Positions 15,001-24,068 of a stretch of DNA of 64,000 nucleotides are shown in pieces. Each line of letters begins with the position of its first letter. Within the stretch, counting starts at the first letter, position 1. The notes under the pieces were generated by a model that was given only the letters and a program-made list of their open reading frames with translations, ran no database searches and was not told where the DNA came from. A program made the position numbers and the translations under genes. The DNA is from Auanema rhodensis (lineage: Eukaryota > Nematoda > Chromadorea > Rhabditida > Rhabditidae), in assembly GCA_964057225.1 (NCBI GenBank), contig OZ059895.1, positions 6,758,001-6,822,000 on the forward strand, in the 5' to 3' direction.

Positions 15001-18000
15001 TTCATCTTCATCTTTGGTTTAATTACCCAAGTTTGAGGTACTTTGATAATTCAACAACGGTTACACCTGATGTTGAACTAAGTTTTGGAAAGCTCACTAT
15101 ATGTGAGCAACATTGATATTCCATCTTTCTGAAGATTCTGAAGCTTGTCTATCTCTTGAATGGAAACGTTTATTGTTCAGACAATCTCAGCCTAGAGTTT
15201 TGAATGTTTTTCTGAAGAAGAATACGGTGCACGTGCCATTTGCCTTGAGGTATTCATCTTCATCTTTGGTTTAATTACCCAAGTTTGAGGTATTTTGATA
15301 ATTCAACAACGGTTACACCTGATGTTGAACTAAATTTTGGAAAGCTCACTATATGTGAGCAACATTGATATTTCATCTTTCTGAAGATTCTGAAGCTTGT
15401 CTATCTCTTGATCGGAAATGTTTATTGTTCAGACAATCTCAGTCTAGAGTTTTGAATGTTTTTCTGAAGAAGAATACGGTGCACGTGCCATTTGCCTTGA
15501 GGTATTCATCTTCATCTTTGGTTGAATTACCCAAGTTTGAGGTACTTTGATAATTCAACAACGGTTACACCTGATGTTGAACTAAGTTTTGGAAAGCTCA
15601 CTATATGTGAGCAACATTGATATTCCATCTTTCTGAAGATTCTGAAGCTTGTCTATCTCTTGAATGGAAACGTTTATTGTTCAGACAATCTCAGTCTAGA
15701 GTTTTGAATGTTTTTCTGAAGAAGAATACGGTGCACGTGCCATTTGCCTTGAGGTATTCATCTTCATCTTTGGTTGAATTACCCAAGTTTGAGGTACTTT
15801 GATAATTCAACAACGGTTACACCTGATGTTGAACTAAGTTTTGGAAAGCTCACTATATGTGAGCAACATTGATATTCCATCTTTCTGAAGATTCTGAAGC
15901 TTGTCTATCTCTTGAATGGAAACGTTTATTGTTCAGACAATCTCAGTCTAGAGTTTTGAATGTTTTTCTGAAGAAGAATACGGTGCACGTGCCATTTGCC
16001 TTGAGGTATTCATCTTCATCTTTGGTTTAATTACCCAAGTTTGAGGTACTTTGATAATTCAACAACGGTTACACCTGATGTTGAACTAAGTTTTGGAAAG
16101 CTCACTATATGTGAGCAACATTGATATTCCATCTTTCTGAAGATTCTGAAGCTTGTCTATCTCTTTATCGGAAATGTTTATTGTTCAGACAATCTCAGCC
16201 TAGAGTTTTGAATGTTTTTCTGAAGAAGAATACGGTGCACGTGCCATTTGCCTTGAGGTATTCATCTTCATCTTTGGTTTAATTACCCAAGTTTGAGGTA
16301 CTTTGATAATTCAACAACGGTTACACCTGATGTTGAACTAAGTTTTGGAAAGCTCACTATATGTGAGCAACATTGATATTCCATCTTTCTGAAGATTCTG
16401 AAGCTTGTCTATCTCTTGAATGGAAACGTTTATTGTTCAGACAATCTCAGCCTAGAGTTTTGAATGTTTTTCTGAAGAAGAATACGGTGCACGTGCCATT
16501 TGCCTTGAGGTATTCATCTTCATCTTTGGTTTAATTACCCAAGTTTGAGGTATTTTGATAATTCAACAACGGTTACACCTGATGTTGAACTAAATTTTGG
16601 AAAGCTCACTATATGTGAGCAACATTGATATTTCATCTTTCTGAAGATTCTGAAGCTTGTCTATCTCTTGATCGGAAATGTTTATTGTTCAGACAATCTC
16701 AGTCTAGAGTTTTGAATGTTTTTCTGAAGAAGAATACGGTGCACGTGCCATTTGCCTTGAGGTATTCATCTTCATCTTTGGTTTAATTACCCAAGTTTGA
16801 GGTACTTTGATGATTCAACAAGGGTTACACCTGATGTTGAACTAAATTTTGGAAAGCTCACTATATGTGAGCAACATTGATATTCCATCTTTCTGAAGAT
16901 TCTGAAGCTTGTCTCTCTCTTGATCGGAAATGTTTATTGTTCAGACAATCTCAGTCTAGAGTTTTGAATGTTTTTCTGAAGAAGAATACGGTGCACGTGC
17001 CATTTGCCTTGAGGTATTCATCTTCATCTTTGGTTTAATTACCCAAGTTTGAGGTACTTTGATGATTCAACAAGGGTTACACCTGATGTTGAACTAAATT
17101 TTGGAAAGCTCACTATATGTGAGCAACATTGATATTCCATCTTTCTGAAGATTCTGAAGCTTGTCTATCTCTTGATCGGAAATGTTTATTGTTCAGACAA
17201 TCTCAGCCTAGAGTTTTGAATGTTTTTCTGAAGAAGAATACGGTGCACGTGCCATTTGCCTTGAGGTATTCATCTTCATCTTTGGTTTAATTACCCAAGT
17301 TTGAGGTATTTTGATAATTCAACAAGGGTTACACCTGATGTTGAACTAAATTTTGGAAAGCTCACTATATGTGAGCAACATTGATATTCCATCTTTCTGA
17401 AGATTCTGAAGCTTGTCTATCTCTTGATCGGAAATGTTTATTGTTCAGACAATCTCAGCCTAGAGTTTTGAATGTTTTTCTGAAGAAGAATACGGTGCAC
17501 GTGCCATTTGCCTTGAGGTATTCATCTTCATCTTTGGTTTAATTACCCAAGTTTGAGGTACTTTGATGATTCAACAAGGGTTACACCTGATGTTGAACTA
17601 AATTTTGGAAAGCTCACTATATGTGAGCAACATTGATATTCCATCTTTCTGAAGATTCTGAAGCTTGTCTATCTCTTGATCGGAAATGTTTATTGTTCAG
17701 ACAATCTGAGTCTAGAGTTTTGAATGTTTTTTCTGAAGAAGAATACGGTGCACGTGCCATTTGCCTTGAGGTATTCATCTTCATCTTTGGTTTAATTACC
17801 CAAGTTTGAGGTATTTTGATAATTCAACAAGGGTTACACCTGATGTTGAACTAAATTTTGGAAAGCTCACTATATGTGAGCAACATTGATATTCCATCTT
17901 TCTGAAGATTCTGAAGCTTGTCTCTCTCTTGATCGGAAATGTTTATTGTTCAGACAATCTCAGCCTAGAGTTTTGAATGTTTTTCTGAAGAAGAATACGG

Positions 18001-19287
18001 TGCACGTGCCATTTGCCTTGAGGTATTCATCTTCATCTTTGGTTTAATTACCCAAGTTTGAGGTACTTTGATGATTCAACAAGGGTTACACCTGATGTTG
18101 AACTAAGTTTTGGAAAGCTCACTATATGTGAGCAACATTGATATTCCATCTTTCTGAAGATTCTGAAGCTTGTCTATCTCTTGATCGGAAATGTTTATTG
18201 TTCAGACAATCTCAGTCTAGAGTTTTGAATGTTTTTCTGAAGAAGAATACGGTGCACGTGCCATTTGCCTTGAGGTATTCATCTTCATCTTTGGTTTAAT
18301 TACCCAAGTTTGAGGTACTTTGATGATTCAACAAGGGTTACACCTGATGTTGAACTAAATTTTGGAAAGCTCACTATATGTGAGCAACATTGATATTCCA
18401 TCTTTCTGAAGATTCTGAAGCTTGTCTATCTCTTGATCGGAAATGTTTATTGTTCAGACAATCTCAGCCTAGAGTTTTGAATGTTTTTCTGAAGAAGAAT
18501 ACGGTGCACGTGCCATTTGCCTTGAGGTATTCATCTTCATCTTTGGTTTAATTACCCAAGTTTGAGGTACTTTGATGATTCAACAACGGTTACACCTGAT
18601 GTTGAACTAAATTTTGGAAAGCTCACTATATGTGAGCAACATTGATATTCCATCTTTCTGAAGATTCTGAAGCTTGTCTATCTCTTGATCGGAAATGTTT
18701 ATTGTTCAGACAATCTCAGCCTAGAGTTTTGAATGTTTTTCTGAAGAAGAATACGGTGCACGTGCCATTTGCCTTGAGGTATTCATCTTCATCTTTGGTT
18801 TAATTACCCAAGTTTGAGGTACTTTGATGATTCAACAACGGTTACACCTGATGTTGAACTAAATTTTGGAAAGCTCACTATATGTGAGCAACATTGATAT
18901 TCCATCTTTCTGAAGATTCTGAAGCTTGTCTATCTCTTGATCGGAAATGTTTATTGTTCAGACAATCTCAGCCTAGAGTTTTGAATGTTTTTCTGAAGAA
19001 GAATACGGTGCACGTGCCATTTGCCTTGAGGTATTCATCTTCATCTTTGGTTTAATTACCCAAGTTTGAGGTACTTTGATGATTCAACAAGGGTTACACC
19101 TGATGTTGAACTAAATTTTGGAAAGCTCACTGTATGTGAGCAACATTGATATTCCATCTTTCTGAAGATTCTGAAGCTTGTCTCTCTCTTGATCGGAAAT
19201 GTTTATTGTTCAGACAATCTCAGCCTAGAGTTTTGAATGTTTTTCTGAAGAAGAATACGGTGCACGTGCCATTTGCCTTGAGGTATT
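1..19287 (+). repeat. 252-bp satellite array, left flank of the Maverick
   Basis: Head-to-tail tandem repeat with a period of about 252 bp and about 76 monomers. Recurrent landmarks (GGTGCACGTGCC, the GCTCAC/GTGAGC dyad, CTGAAGATTCTGAAGC) recur every 252 bp. Monomers differ by few substitutions. Variant pairs include CTTGATCGG versus CTTGAATGG, GGTACTTTGATGA versus GGTATTTTGATAA, and GAACTAAATT versus GAACTAAGTT. Monomers near the left edge are the most diverged, for example around 1510-1540. I found no long conserved reading frame; most monomers have a stop in each frame. The array is interrupted after GGTATT at 19287 by the Maverick. It is probably heterochromatic or pericentromeric DNA (inference). 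I cannot match it to a named satellite family. Confidence 0.97.
19282..19287. repeat. Target-site duplication, left copy
   Basis: GGTATT immediately precedes the AGTAGAGAG terminus of the element. The same six bases follow the other terminus at 36344-36349. A 6-bp duplication is the size expected for Maverick/Polinton integration. The uninterrupted monomer reads GAGGTATTCATC at this place, so only one copy is ancestral. Confidence 0.95.
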
Positions 19288-19932
19288 AGTAGAGAGCCAT
19301 GCCGAATTTACTAACCACGCCCCCAAACAGTTGCTAAAAACATACTTTTGAGGGCGTCAGCTGCTAAAATCATACTTTTGGGGGCGTCAGCTGTCAAAAT
19401 CATATTTTCGGCGTCAGCTGTCAAAAATATACTTTTTCTCCCGATGCAGGCTCTCGAGCCTGCGCATGGATCAAAATGCATGATTTTTTTTTTTTTAAAT
19501 CATTTTTAAAATTATTTTTTAATCTATTTTTATTATTTATATATTTGTTAATTGTATTTGTAAATATTTTTAAACTTATTTCTTTTTAAATGTATTTTTA
19601 ATATTTATATATATTTCAAATTGTATTTGTAAATATTATTATTTAATTGTTTCTTTTTAAATGTATTTTTAATATTTATATATATTTTAAATTGTATTTG
19701 TAACTATAATTATTTAATTGTTTCTTTTTAAATATATTTTTAATAATATTTCTTTTTAAATGTATTTTAATATTTATATATTTTTTAATTGTATCTTTAA
19801 AACTGAATAAATTATTTCTCATATATATTGTTTTTTATTTATTTAAATATTTTTAAAAGCTAATCAATATGTTCACCGTACTTCTTATGGGTTAATCAAT
19901 GGAACTCATATCGAAGGTTAATTCGATAAGAA
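19288..19932 (+). repeat. Left terminal inverted repeat (about 645 bp)
   Basis: Nearly identical to the reverse complement of 35769-36343. The outer 150 bp carry three or four copies of a GCGTCAGCTG-containing unit of roughly 30-36 bp, then a palindrome at 19446-19463, then very AT-rich sequence made of repeated TTTCTTTTTAAATGTATTTTTAATATTTATATAT-type units. The left copy is about 70 bp longer than the right one because it has an extra AT-rich subrepeat around 19610-19740. It ends with a TATCGAA-N6-TTCGATA dyad at 19909-19928. In this family the terminal repeats are the replication and integration ends. Confidence 0.93.
19446..19463. repeat. Perfect short palindrome inside left TIR
   Basis: GCAGGCTC-TC-GAGCCTGC has 8-bp arms and a 2-bp centre, and is much more GC-rich than its surroundings. 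The same palindrome is present in the right TIR at 36168-36185. It is a candidate binding or hairpin site at the element ends. Confidence 0.8.
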
Positions 19933-20130
19933 GTAATAAATATTTAAACTGAATTTAATGAAACACATATCGAAGGTTAATTCGATAAGATTGTTAAAAC
20001 AGGTGCACTACACATGTACCACATGGCAAAAGTTGTGTTCATAAAAATATGATAAATAGCTGTACACCACATGTACCCATAACGCTAAAGAATACTTACT
20101 ATGCCAAGGGGTCATGAGTATATACGAATA
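19933..20130 (+). repeat. Left subterminal repeat zone
   Basis: Inside the strict TIR, this zone still matches the right end in inverted orientation but in broken blocks. It holds a second TATCGAA-N6-TTCGATA dyad (19968-19987), a block with CATGGCAAAAGTTGTGTTCATAAAAATATG, and a block with CTTACTATGCCAAGGGGTCATG. The last is mirrored at 35250-35290. The right side carries several copies of these blocks and the left side one. Confidence 0.8.
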
Positions 20131-20836
20131 TTTTCAAACTTTTTAGCATCAAAAATGTTACTTTAAAGTAATTGTTGTTGTAGCCCTAATAGTTTATAAA
20201 TGTTCTGATAGCTAATGTATTTCATAACTATGTTCAAGAATAGAATAAATGTTTCGTAATATATTTATTGAACAATAAATTTTCATTTAAAATTAGAACA
20301 TGTGTTAACATTTTGTAAGAGTTTCTTTTTTACAAAGTGTCTGGAAATGTTGTACTTGTAATCGGATGTGTACAAGTCTGTTTTTCGCAACAATCCTGCG
20401 TTTCCTCAGAAGGATCCAACATTTTGAATTAGTGTTTCCTAAACTATAAAAATAAGAGTGTACCACAGCTGTTATAATAAGAATATGAATACAATATTAA
20501 ACGATCCTATTGTAATATTCCACAATTTTGGCTGACAGTTGTTATTGTATAAGGACTTGTCACAAATGAGTTGAATTATTGTTAAATATTTGGATTTACG
20601 AAATCGAATGCTGTAACAAGTAATTAATAAGCGGATAGTTTACAGGTTGTTAATCCGGCAACTGTTGGCGCAATCGGTGTATTTTAGCGCATTTGGCAGC
20701 TGTTTGCGCAACAAACTGCTAATTAATGTATAAATGCATATATTTGTTGTAATATATAACAAATAGAAAAGCCGCATACAGCAGTCAACTGTTTTGTGAA
20801 AGAGGCGGAGTGGGTAGAGCTTTACAACAAAGTTTG
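20131..20836. other. Non-coding AT-rich stretch, left end
   Basis: I find no credible ATG-started reading frame and no recognisable RNA gene here. It is AT-rich and lies between the subterminal repeats and the promoter of the left plus-strand gene. A TATAAATG at about 20730 could be an additional core promoter element, but nothing confirms it. Confidence 0.6.
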
Positions 20837-20845
20837 TATAAAAGG
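20837..20845 (+). promoter_or_regulatory. TATA box of left plus-strand gene
   Basis: TATAAAAGG followed by a G-run is a strong match to the eukaryotic TATA consensus. It lies about 260 bp upstream of the ATG at 21100. The start of transcription would fall around 20868-20880, just before the 30-bp tandem repeats, which would then be in the 5' leader. Confidence 0.5.
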
Positions 20846-20878
20846 GGGCAAAATTTTTTAGACCGAAATTTGCATTTC

Positions 20879-20998
20879 AGCTCCGCCAACAAGTCGACTC
20901 TACGATCCAGCTCTGTCAACAAGTCTACTCTCCGATCCAGCTCCGCCACCAAGTCTTCTCGCCGATCCACCTCTGCCAACAAGCCGACGATCTGATCC
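20879..20998 (+). repeat. Four 30-bp tandem repeats in the 5' leader
   Basis: Units start at 20879, 20909, 20939 and 20969 with a core of AGCTC(C/T)G(C/T)CAACAAGTC. They have a three-base rhythm and stay open in one plus frame as a Ser/Lys-rich decapeptide repeat. However, that frame has no ATG before them (it starts at a GTG at 20810) and stops soon after. A leader location is therefore preferred over a coding role. Confidence 0.75.
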
Positions 20999-21099
20999 AA
21001 CGTCAACAGACTGCTGCTAGGACTTTCCTCTACTCTACTTGGACCCTAGACGTAAAAGTTCGTTGTTGTTTAGGAAAAGCCTCCAATTGGGCTACAAAC

Positions 21100-21693
21100 A
21101 TGAAGCGTTCCGCTCTTGTTGATGTAGAGAATATTGTACCTTCGACACCGGAACCGGATGTTCCAAGACCACCCACACCAGGACCCAACTTTGCTGCCAC
21201 ATTCTTTGGTAAGGTTTTATTTTTGTTATTAATTATTTTTTGTTTAGACACACCAAAAAAGCAGGTACAAATCTCAAAGGATAGCTCTCCACAACAGCCT
21301 GTAGTTATGAGACCAATATGTCTCTGCAAAACTTGTAGGGATACATTGCAAGTCGTAGACGAGTACCACTGTTTCAGCCTCTGTGTCAAGTGTAGAGCGA
21401 GGAATGATGCCTTAGGGCTTTTAAAAGTTTTCCGTCATTATAAACCTGAAAATTCAACAATCAATGTGAGATTATAAAATTATTAATTCTAATTATTATT
21501 TTTTCTTTTACAGATGCGTTCCTATTCTAGCATGTCATCAAAACAATTGTTGAATAATATGGGTTACATTGCCATTTATACTGATGAGTCAACTGTCAAG
21601 TCTTTTGGTTATAAGCAGAATGTGTTCTACTTTAAATTAAGTCAACAGGCGCTCAACTTGAATATGCTTATCCGTTTTGATCCATCGTTTTGA
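21100..21693 (+). CDS. Small Cys-rich (putative zinc-binding) Maverick protein, spliced
   Basis: I do not recognise this protein family. Proposed exons are 21100-21208, 21248-21465 and 21514-21693 (507 nt, 168 aa). The first exon encodes a Pro-rich stretch. The second has a Cys cluster of the form C-x-C-x2-C, then about 16 residues later H-C-x4-C-x2-C, which suggests a zinc-binding fold. Intron 2 (21466-21513, 48 nt) has good GT and TTTTACAG ends and joins at phase 0. Intron 1 (21209-21247) is only 39 nt and a multiple of three, so retaining it also leaves the frame open and adds a hydrophobic stretch. The end is uncertain: a stop falls at 21691-21693 just after two copies of CGTTTTGA 13 nt apart, and protein-like sequence continues in another frame. 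It sits alone on the plus strand, converging with the integrase. Confidence 0.6.
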
Positions 21694-21946
21694 CTACAAC
21701 AAGCACAAACTGTTTAATGGACAGTTGGTTGATTTTGTTATGTTATATTTAAATTTTCTTAGCCGTAACATTTTTTTTTCCAGCTTTCGAAGTTTGAAAT
21801 TATCCATCAACAGCCGACTCTCTAACCAACTGGTAAGCATTAAAAATTTAAATATTAATCAGTTTATAATTATAGGTTATATCATTGTCTTGGCTTTTAT
21901 GTTTTGCTGGTTTTTATTGTTACAATATGAACGATTGATCAAATAA
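21694..21946 (+). other. Downstream exon-like segments of the left gene
   Basis: This stretch has splice signals that the simple three-exon model does not use. A polypyrimidine tract plus CAG ends at 21783. A 43-nt intron-like segment follows at 21833-21875 (GTAAGC...TATAG). A poly(A) signal closes the region. A possible donor is at 21728. These signals suggest that the transcript continues and that the gene has further exons, alternative 3' ends, or an intron in its 3' UTR. The open frame that crosses the region unspliced begins at a TTG (21677) and is not taken as a gene. Confidence 0.4.
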
Positions 21947-21956
21947 ATCATTTATT
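21942..21956. terminator. Back-to-back poly(A) signals, left gene / integrase
   Basis: AATAAA on the plus strand at 21942-21947 and on the minus strand at 21951-21956 lie between the converging left gene and integrase. The integrase stop is at 21990-21992, about 34 nt before its signal. Confidence 0.6.
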
Positions 21957-21989
21957 ATTAATACAATTGTTTACAACAACAGTGAAAAA

Positions 21990-23057
21990 TTATACATTTA
22001 AATTTTCTGCATCTATCCATTCATTAAAGTTGTCGGGATAGCCACTCCATTTTACAAATACTTGGCGTTTACCATTTCGTGTACGCTCTTTCAAAACTTT
22101 CTCAATATAGTACTGGTTGCTTTTATTAGTAGCCAACACAAGTTCAGGCTCATAGAATATTCCCTTTATACGTTCACCATTATAATCTACAAGTTTATAC
22201 ACGGTTGGGTTCCCGGCTACAATCTCATCAATTGTGAATAGTTCCATTGTATATCCAGACTCGTAACTTTTTTCAAAAGTACGCCTGTTCTTGCTTATGC
22301 GAACATTATCACCAATTTTGAATCGGTTGCGAACAGCTGGTGCATATTCTTCAACGAATATATTTGCTGTAACATCTACGGGGCGCATTTTAATCGACCG
22401 ATTATAAGATTTGTTTATTCCTTCGACCAAGTCATCTAGTATATCAATCCATCGATGATTATTCTTGTAATAGAGATATTTCATCATGCGCGTTTTTAAA
22501 GTTCTATTTGCTCGCTCCACCATTGCCGCCTTTTGTGGTGAACTTGTTGATCCATGCAGTATGGCAAATTTTTTGAATAGTTTTTCACAATGACTATTAT
22601 AAAACTCTGCACCGTTATCCGTTATTAGTTGGATTGGTATAAAATCCTTGAATACATTTTCAAATGCAGTAGCAACCTCTAAACCACCTTTAGTTTTCAA
22701 AGGCCTAACATATAACATGCGTGTATAAACATCAATCATGGTCAACATGTAAGCATAGCCGTCATTTGATTTTTTATATTTTTGCATATCAACCAAATCT
22801 GCTTGCATTGTTAGGAATCGACCACAGCCTCTAGTCTTTTTAGTCTGCATATGCAGTCTCGTTGGTTTATGACGTGTAAAAGTTTCAGAGTCTTGCAAAA
22901 AACTTTCAACTTGTGCTTTTGCGATGCCATGCTTTCGCGCTTCCAATAATAGATTTTTGGCAGACGTATAAGAAGCTGGATGCTTAATATTATAATAAAT
23001 GTTCTCCAAAACATTACTTCCATAATCTAATGTAGAATCGTTTACGGCCTTTGCCAT
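21990..23057 (-). CDS. INT: Maverick integrase (rve/DDE) with C-terminal chromodomain
   Basis: This enzyme joins element ends to target DNA, and its staggered cut would give the 6-bp duplication seen here. The protein has 355 aa counted from the only upstream ATG in frame, at 23057; the frame is open to 23123 but without an ATG. A helical N-terminal region precedes the RNase H-like core. The DDE triad is readable: D87 (QADLVDM), D147 (ITDNGAEF) and E181 (MVERANRT). A beta-rich linker follows. The last 40 or so residues form a chromodomain with the W-SGYPDNFNEW signature. No HHCC zinc motif is evident at the N-terminus. It overlaps the end of the 245-aa gene by 44 nt. No frameshift or stop disrupts it. 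The family assignment is firm; chromatin targeting by the chromodomain is inference. Confidence 0.95.
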   Translation of the reverse strand: MAKAVNDSTLDYGSNVLENIYYNIKHPASYTSAKNLLLEARKHGIAKAQVESFLQDSETFTRHKPTRLHMQTKKTRGCGRFLTMQADLVDMQKYKKSNDGYAYMLTMIDVYTRMLYVRPLKTKGGLEVATAFENVFKDFIPIQLITDNGAEFYNSHCEKLFKKFAILHGSTSSPQKAAMVERANRTLKTRMMKYLYYKNNHRWIDILDDLVEGINKSYNRSIKMRPVDVTANIFVEEYAPAVRNRFKIGDNVRISKNRRTFEKSYESGYTMELFTIDEIVAGNPTVYKLVDYNGERIKGIFYEPELVLATNKSNQYYIEKVLKERTRNGKRQVFVKWSGYPDNFNEWIDAENLNV

Positions 23058-23751
23058 TCTGTGTTTCTCCCGCCTGAGGTGTGTAATATGATTCACCAGT
23101 GTCAGCGGGTTTTGCCTTTTTATTTATAGCTTTGGATTTGAATGTACGACGCGGAGAGGGTGAATATCGAATAACAGCCTTACGATGACGTGGTGTTCTA
23201 GGTAATATATTAATAGTAGCATCCAAGTCTGTGACAGCCGATGTGGATGTAGGCACGGGATCAACTGAATCCTTGTTACTGACGGCAGGCTCTACATTTT
23301 TTGCCTTCTTGTTAGGGCTAGAGACCCCATTACTGGCTAAGAATTTGGCTAATACTGAGAATCCATTGGGTTCCGTCTTTGTTTTATCCAGTACAAAATC
23401 CAAAATTTTTGTAATATTTGTGTTTGGTACGGGCTCATTATTAATCACAAGTTGGTTATTTTTGTTTGTACGCACCTCTGGAAATCTTTCCCACAGATCG
23501 TTATACTTTCGTGGCAGCTTGTATTCTGGCAATAATGGTGGATCAGCATTTTCCACTTGTACTGATATAGGCGCATCTATGCTTTCTCTATAGTTTTTGA
23601 GACGGGTAATCAAGTCTTCGTATAGTTCAGCCTTTTTATAATCGGGTATAGATTTATTCTCTCGTAAGAGCTTCAATTCAGCATCAAACTTGTCTATATT
23701 CAGCGTTTCATCATCAACAGGGATTAGACGATATTTATGATTGAGTTTCAT
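23014..23751 (-). CDS. Maverick conserved-type protein, 245 aa, function unknown
   Basis: I recognise no enzyme motif. The N-terminal 60 residues look alpha-helical and charged, with a pattern of initiator-proximal helices ending in an LYEDLITRL-type segment. Residues about 85-150 form a compact domain with a W, then a short strand-turn-strand and a conserved-looking NEPVPNTNI loop, then PNGF and LAKFL. After about 150 it becomes Ser/Thr/Pro/Lys-rich and basic, probably disordered. Proteins of this arrangement recur next to integrase and ATPase in invertebrate Mavericks, from memory and unverified. Its ATG overlaps the upstream stop as ATGA (23748-23751). Its 3' end overlaps the integrase gene. 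A virion core or DNA-binding role would fit the basic tail but is only a guess. Confidence 0.75.
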   Translation of the reverse strand: MKLNHKYRLIPVDDETLNIDKFDAELKLLRENKSIPDYKKAELYEDLITRLKNYRESIDAPISVQVENADPPLLPEYKLPRKYNDLWERFPEVRTNKNNQLVINNEPVPNTNITKILDFVLDKTKTEPNGFSVLAKFLASNGVSSPNKKAKNVEPAVSNKDSVDPVPTSTSAVTDLDATINILPRTPRHRKAVIRYSPSPRRTFKSKAINKKAKPADTGESYYTPQAGETQNGKGRKRFYIRLWK

Positions 23752-24056
23752 CTTTTAAAACCAAAATAAGCAATTCCGCATGAAACTATTGTTTTCAATT
23801 GTTTGTGTGAAATCGTTGCCAATAAAGTTTTAGCCTTTTCGGGTGTGCGTATCAAAGCTATTTGACGTAATAATGAGGATATGGGCAAAAGGGTTTTATA
23901 TTCCTTGTTAGTTAAGAGAAAATTATTATTTTTCACAATATTAAATACAATTTCAACAATAATTTCAATTTGTGAAAAAGAAAATGAGGAAACAGAACAA
24001 GGGGTTTTGGCACAAGAAGATAAAAAGTTGTAATTTGACAAAATACGACCACTCAT
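23748..24056 (-). CDS. Small Maverick protein, 102 aa, function unknown
   Basis: ATG-started frame between the ATPase gene (12 nt upstream) and the 245-aa gene (4-nt ATGA overlap). The central part (residues about 30-90) is helical: a hydrophobic helix, an LLTNKEYKTLL turn, then LLRQIALIR and a Leu-rich helix. A hydrophobic patch, IVSCGIAYFGF, lies at the C-terminus. The pattern resembles the short helical proteins often found in this place in Mavericks and related adintovirus-like elements, which tend to end in a hydrophobic segment. That comparison is from memory. The tight packing argues that it is a real gene. Confidence 0.65.
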   Translation of the reverse strand: MSGRILSNYNFLSSCAKTPCSVSSFSFSQIEIIVEIVFNIVKNNNFLLTNKEYKTLLPISSLLRQIALIRTPEKAKTLLATISHKQLKTIVSCGIAYFGFKR

Positions 24057-24068
24057 TGAACATGCACA

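Noticed and set aside
13349-15802. Four 61-aa open frames in the satellite (13349, 13601, 15365, 15617), plus longer frames at 626 and 37468
   Set aside because: They exist only because single substitutions remove the usual TAA in a few monomers. Several start at non-ATG codons, and the frame is closed in nearly all other monomers.
1-19287. CRISPR-like regular repeats
   Set aside because: The repeats are contiguous 252-bp monomers with no unique spacers and no cas genes. This is satellite DNA.
20785-21006. Open frames over the 30-bp repeats on both strands
   Set aside because: The plus frame starts at GTG with no upstream ATG. The minus frame is a mirror of the repeat with no family pattern.
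21030-21389. 119-aa minus-strand frame opposite the left gene
   Set aside because: It is a shadow of the Cys-rich gene, which has its own promoter, Cys clusters and splice sites on the plus strand.
21990-23057. Integrase as evidence for an LTR retrotransposon
   Set aside because: There is no reverse transcriptase, gag or LTR. The ends are inverted repeats, and the neighbours are Maverick genes.
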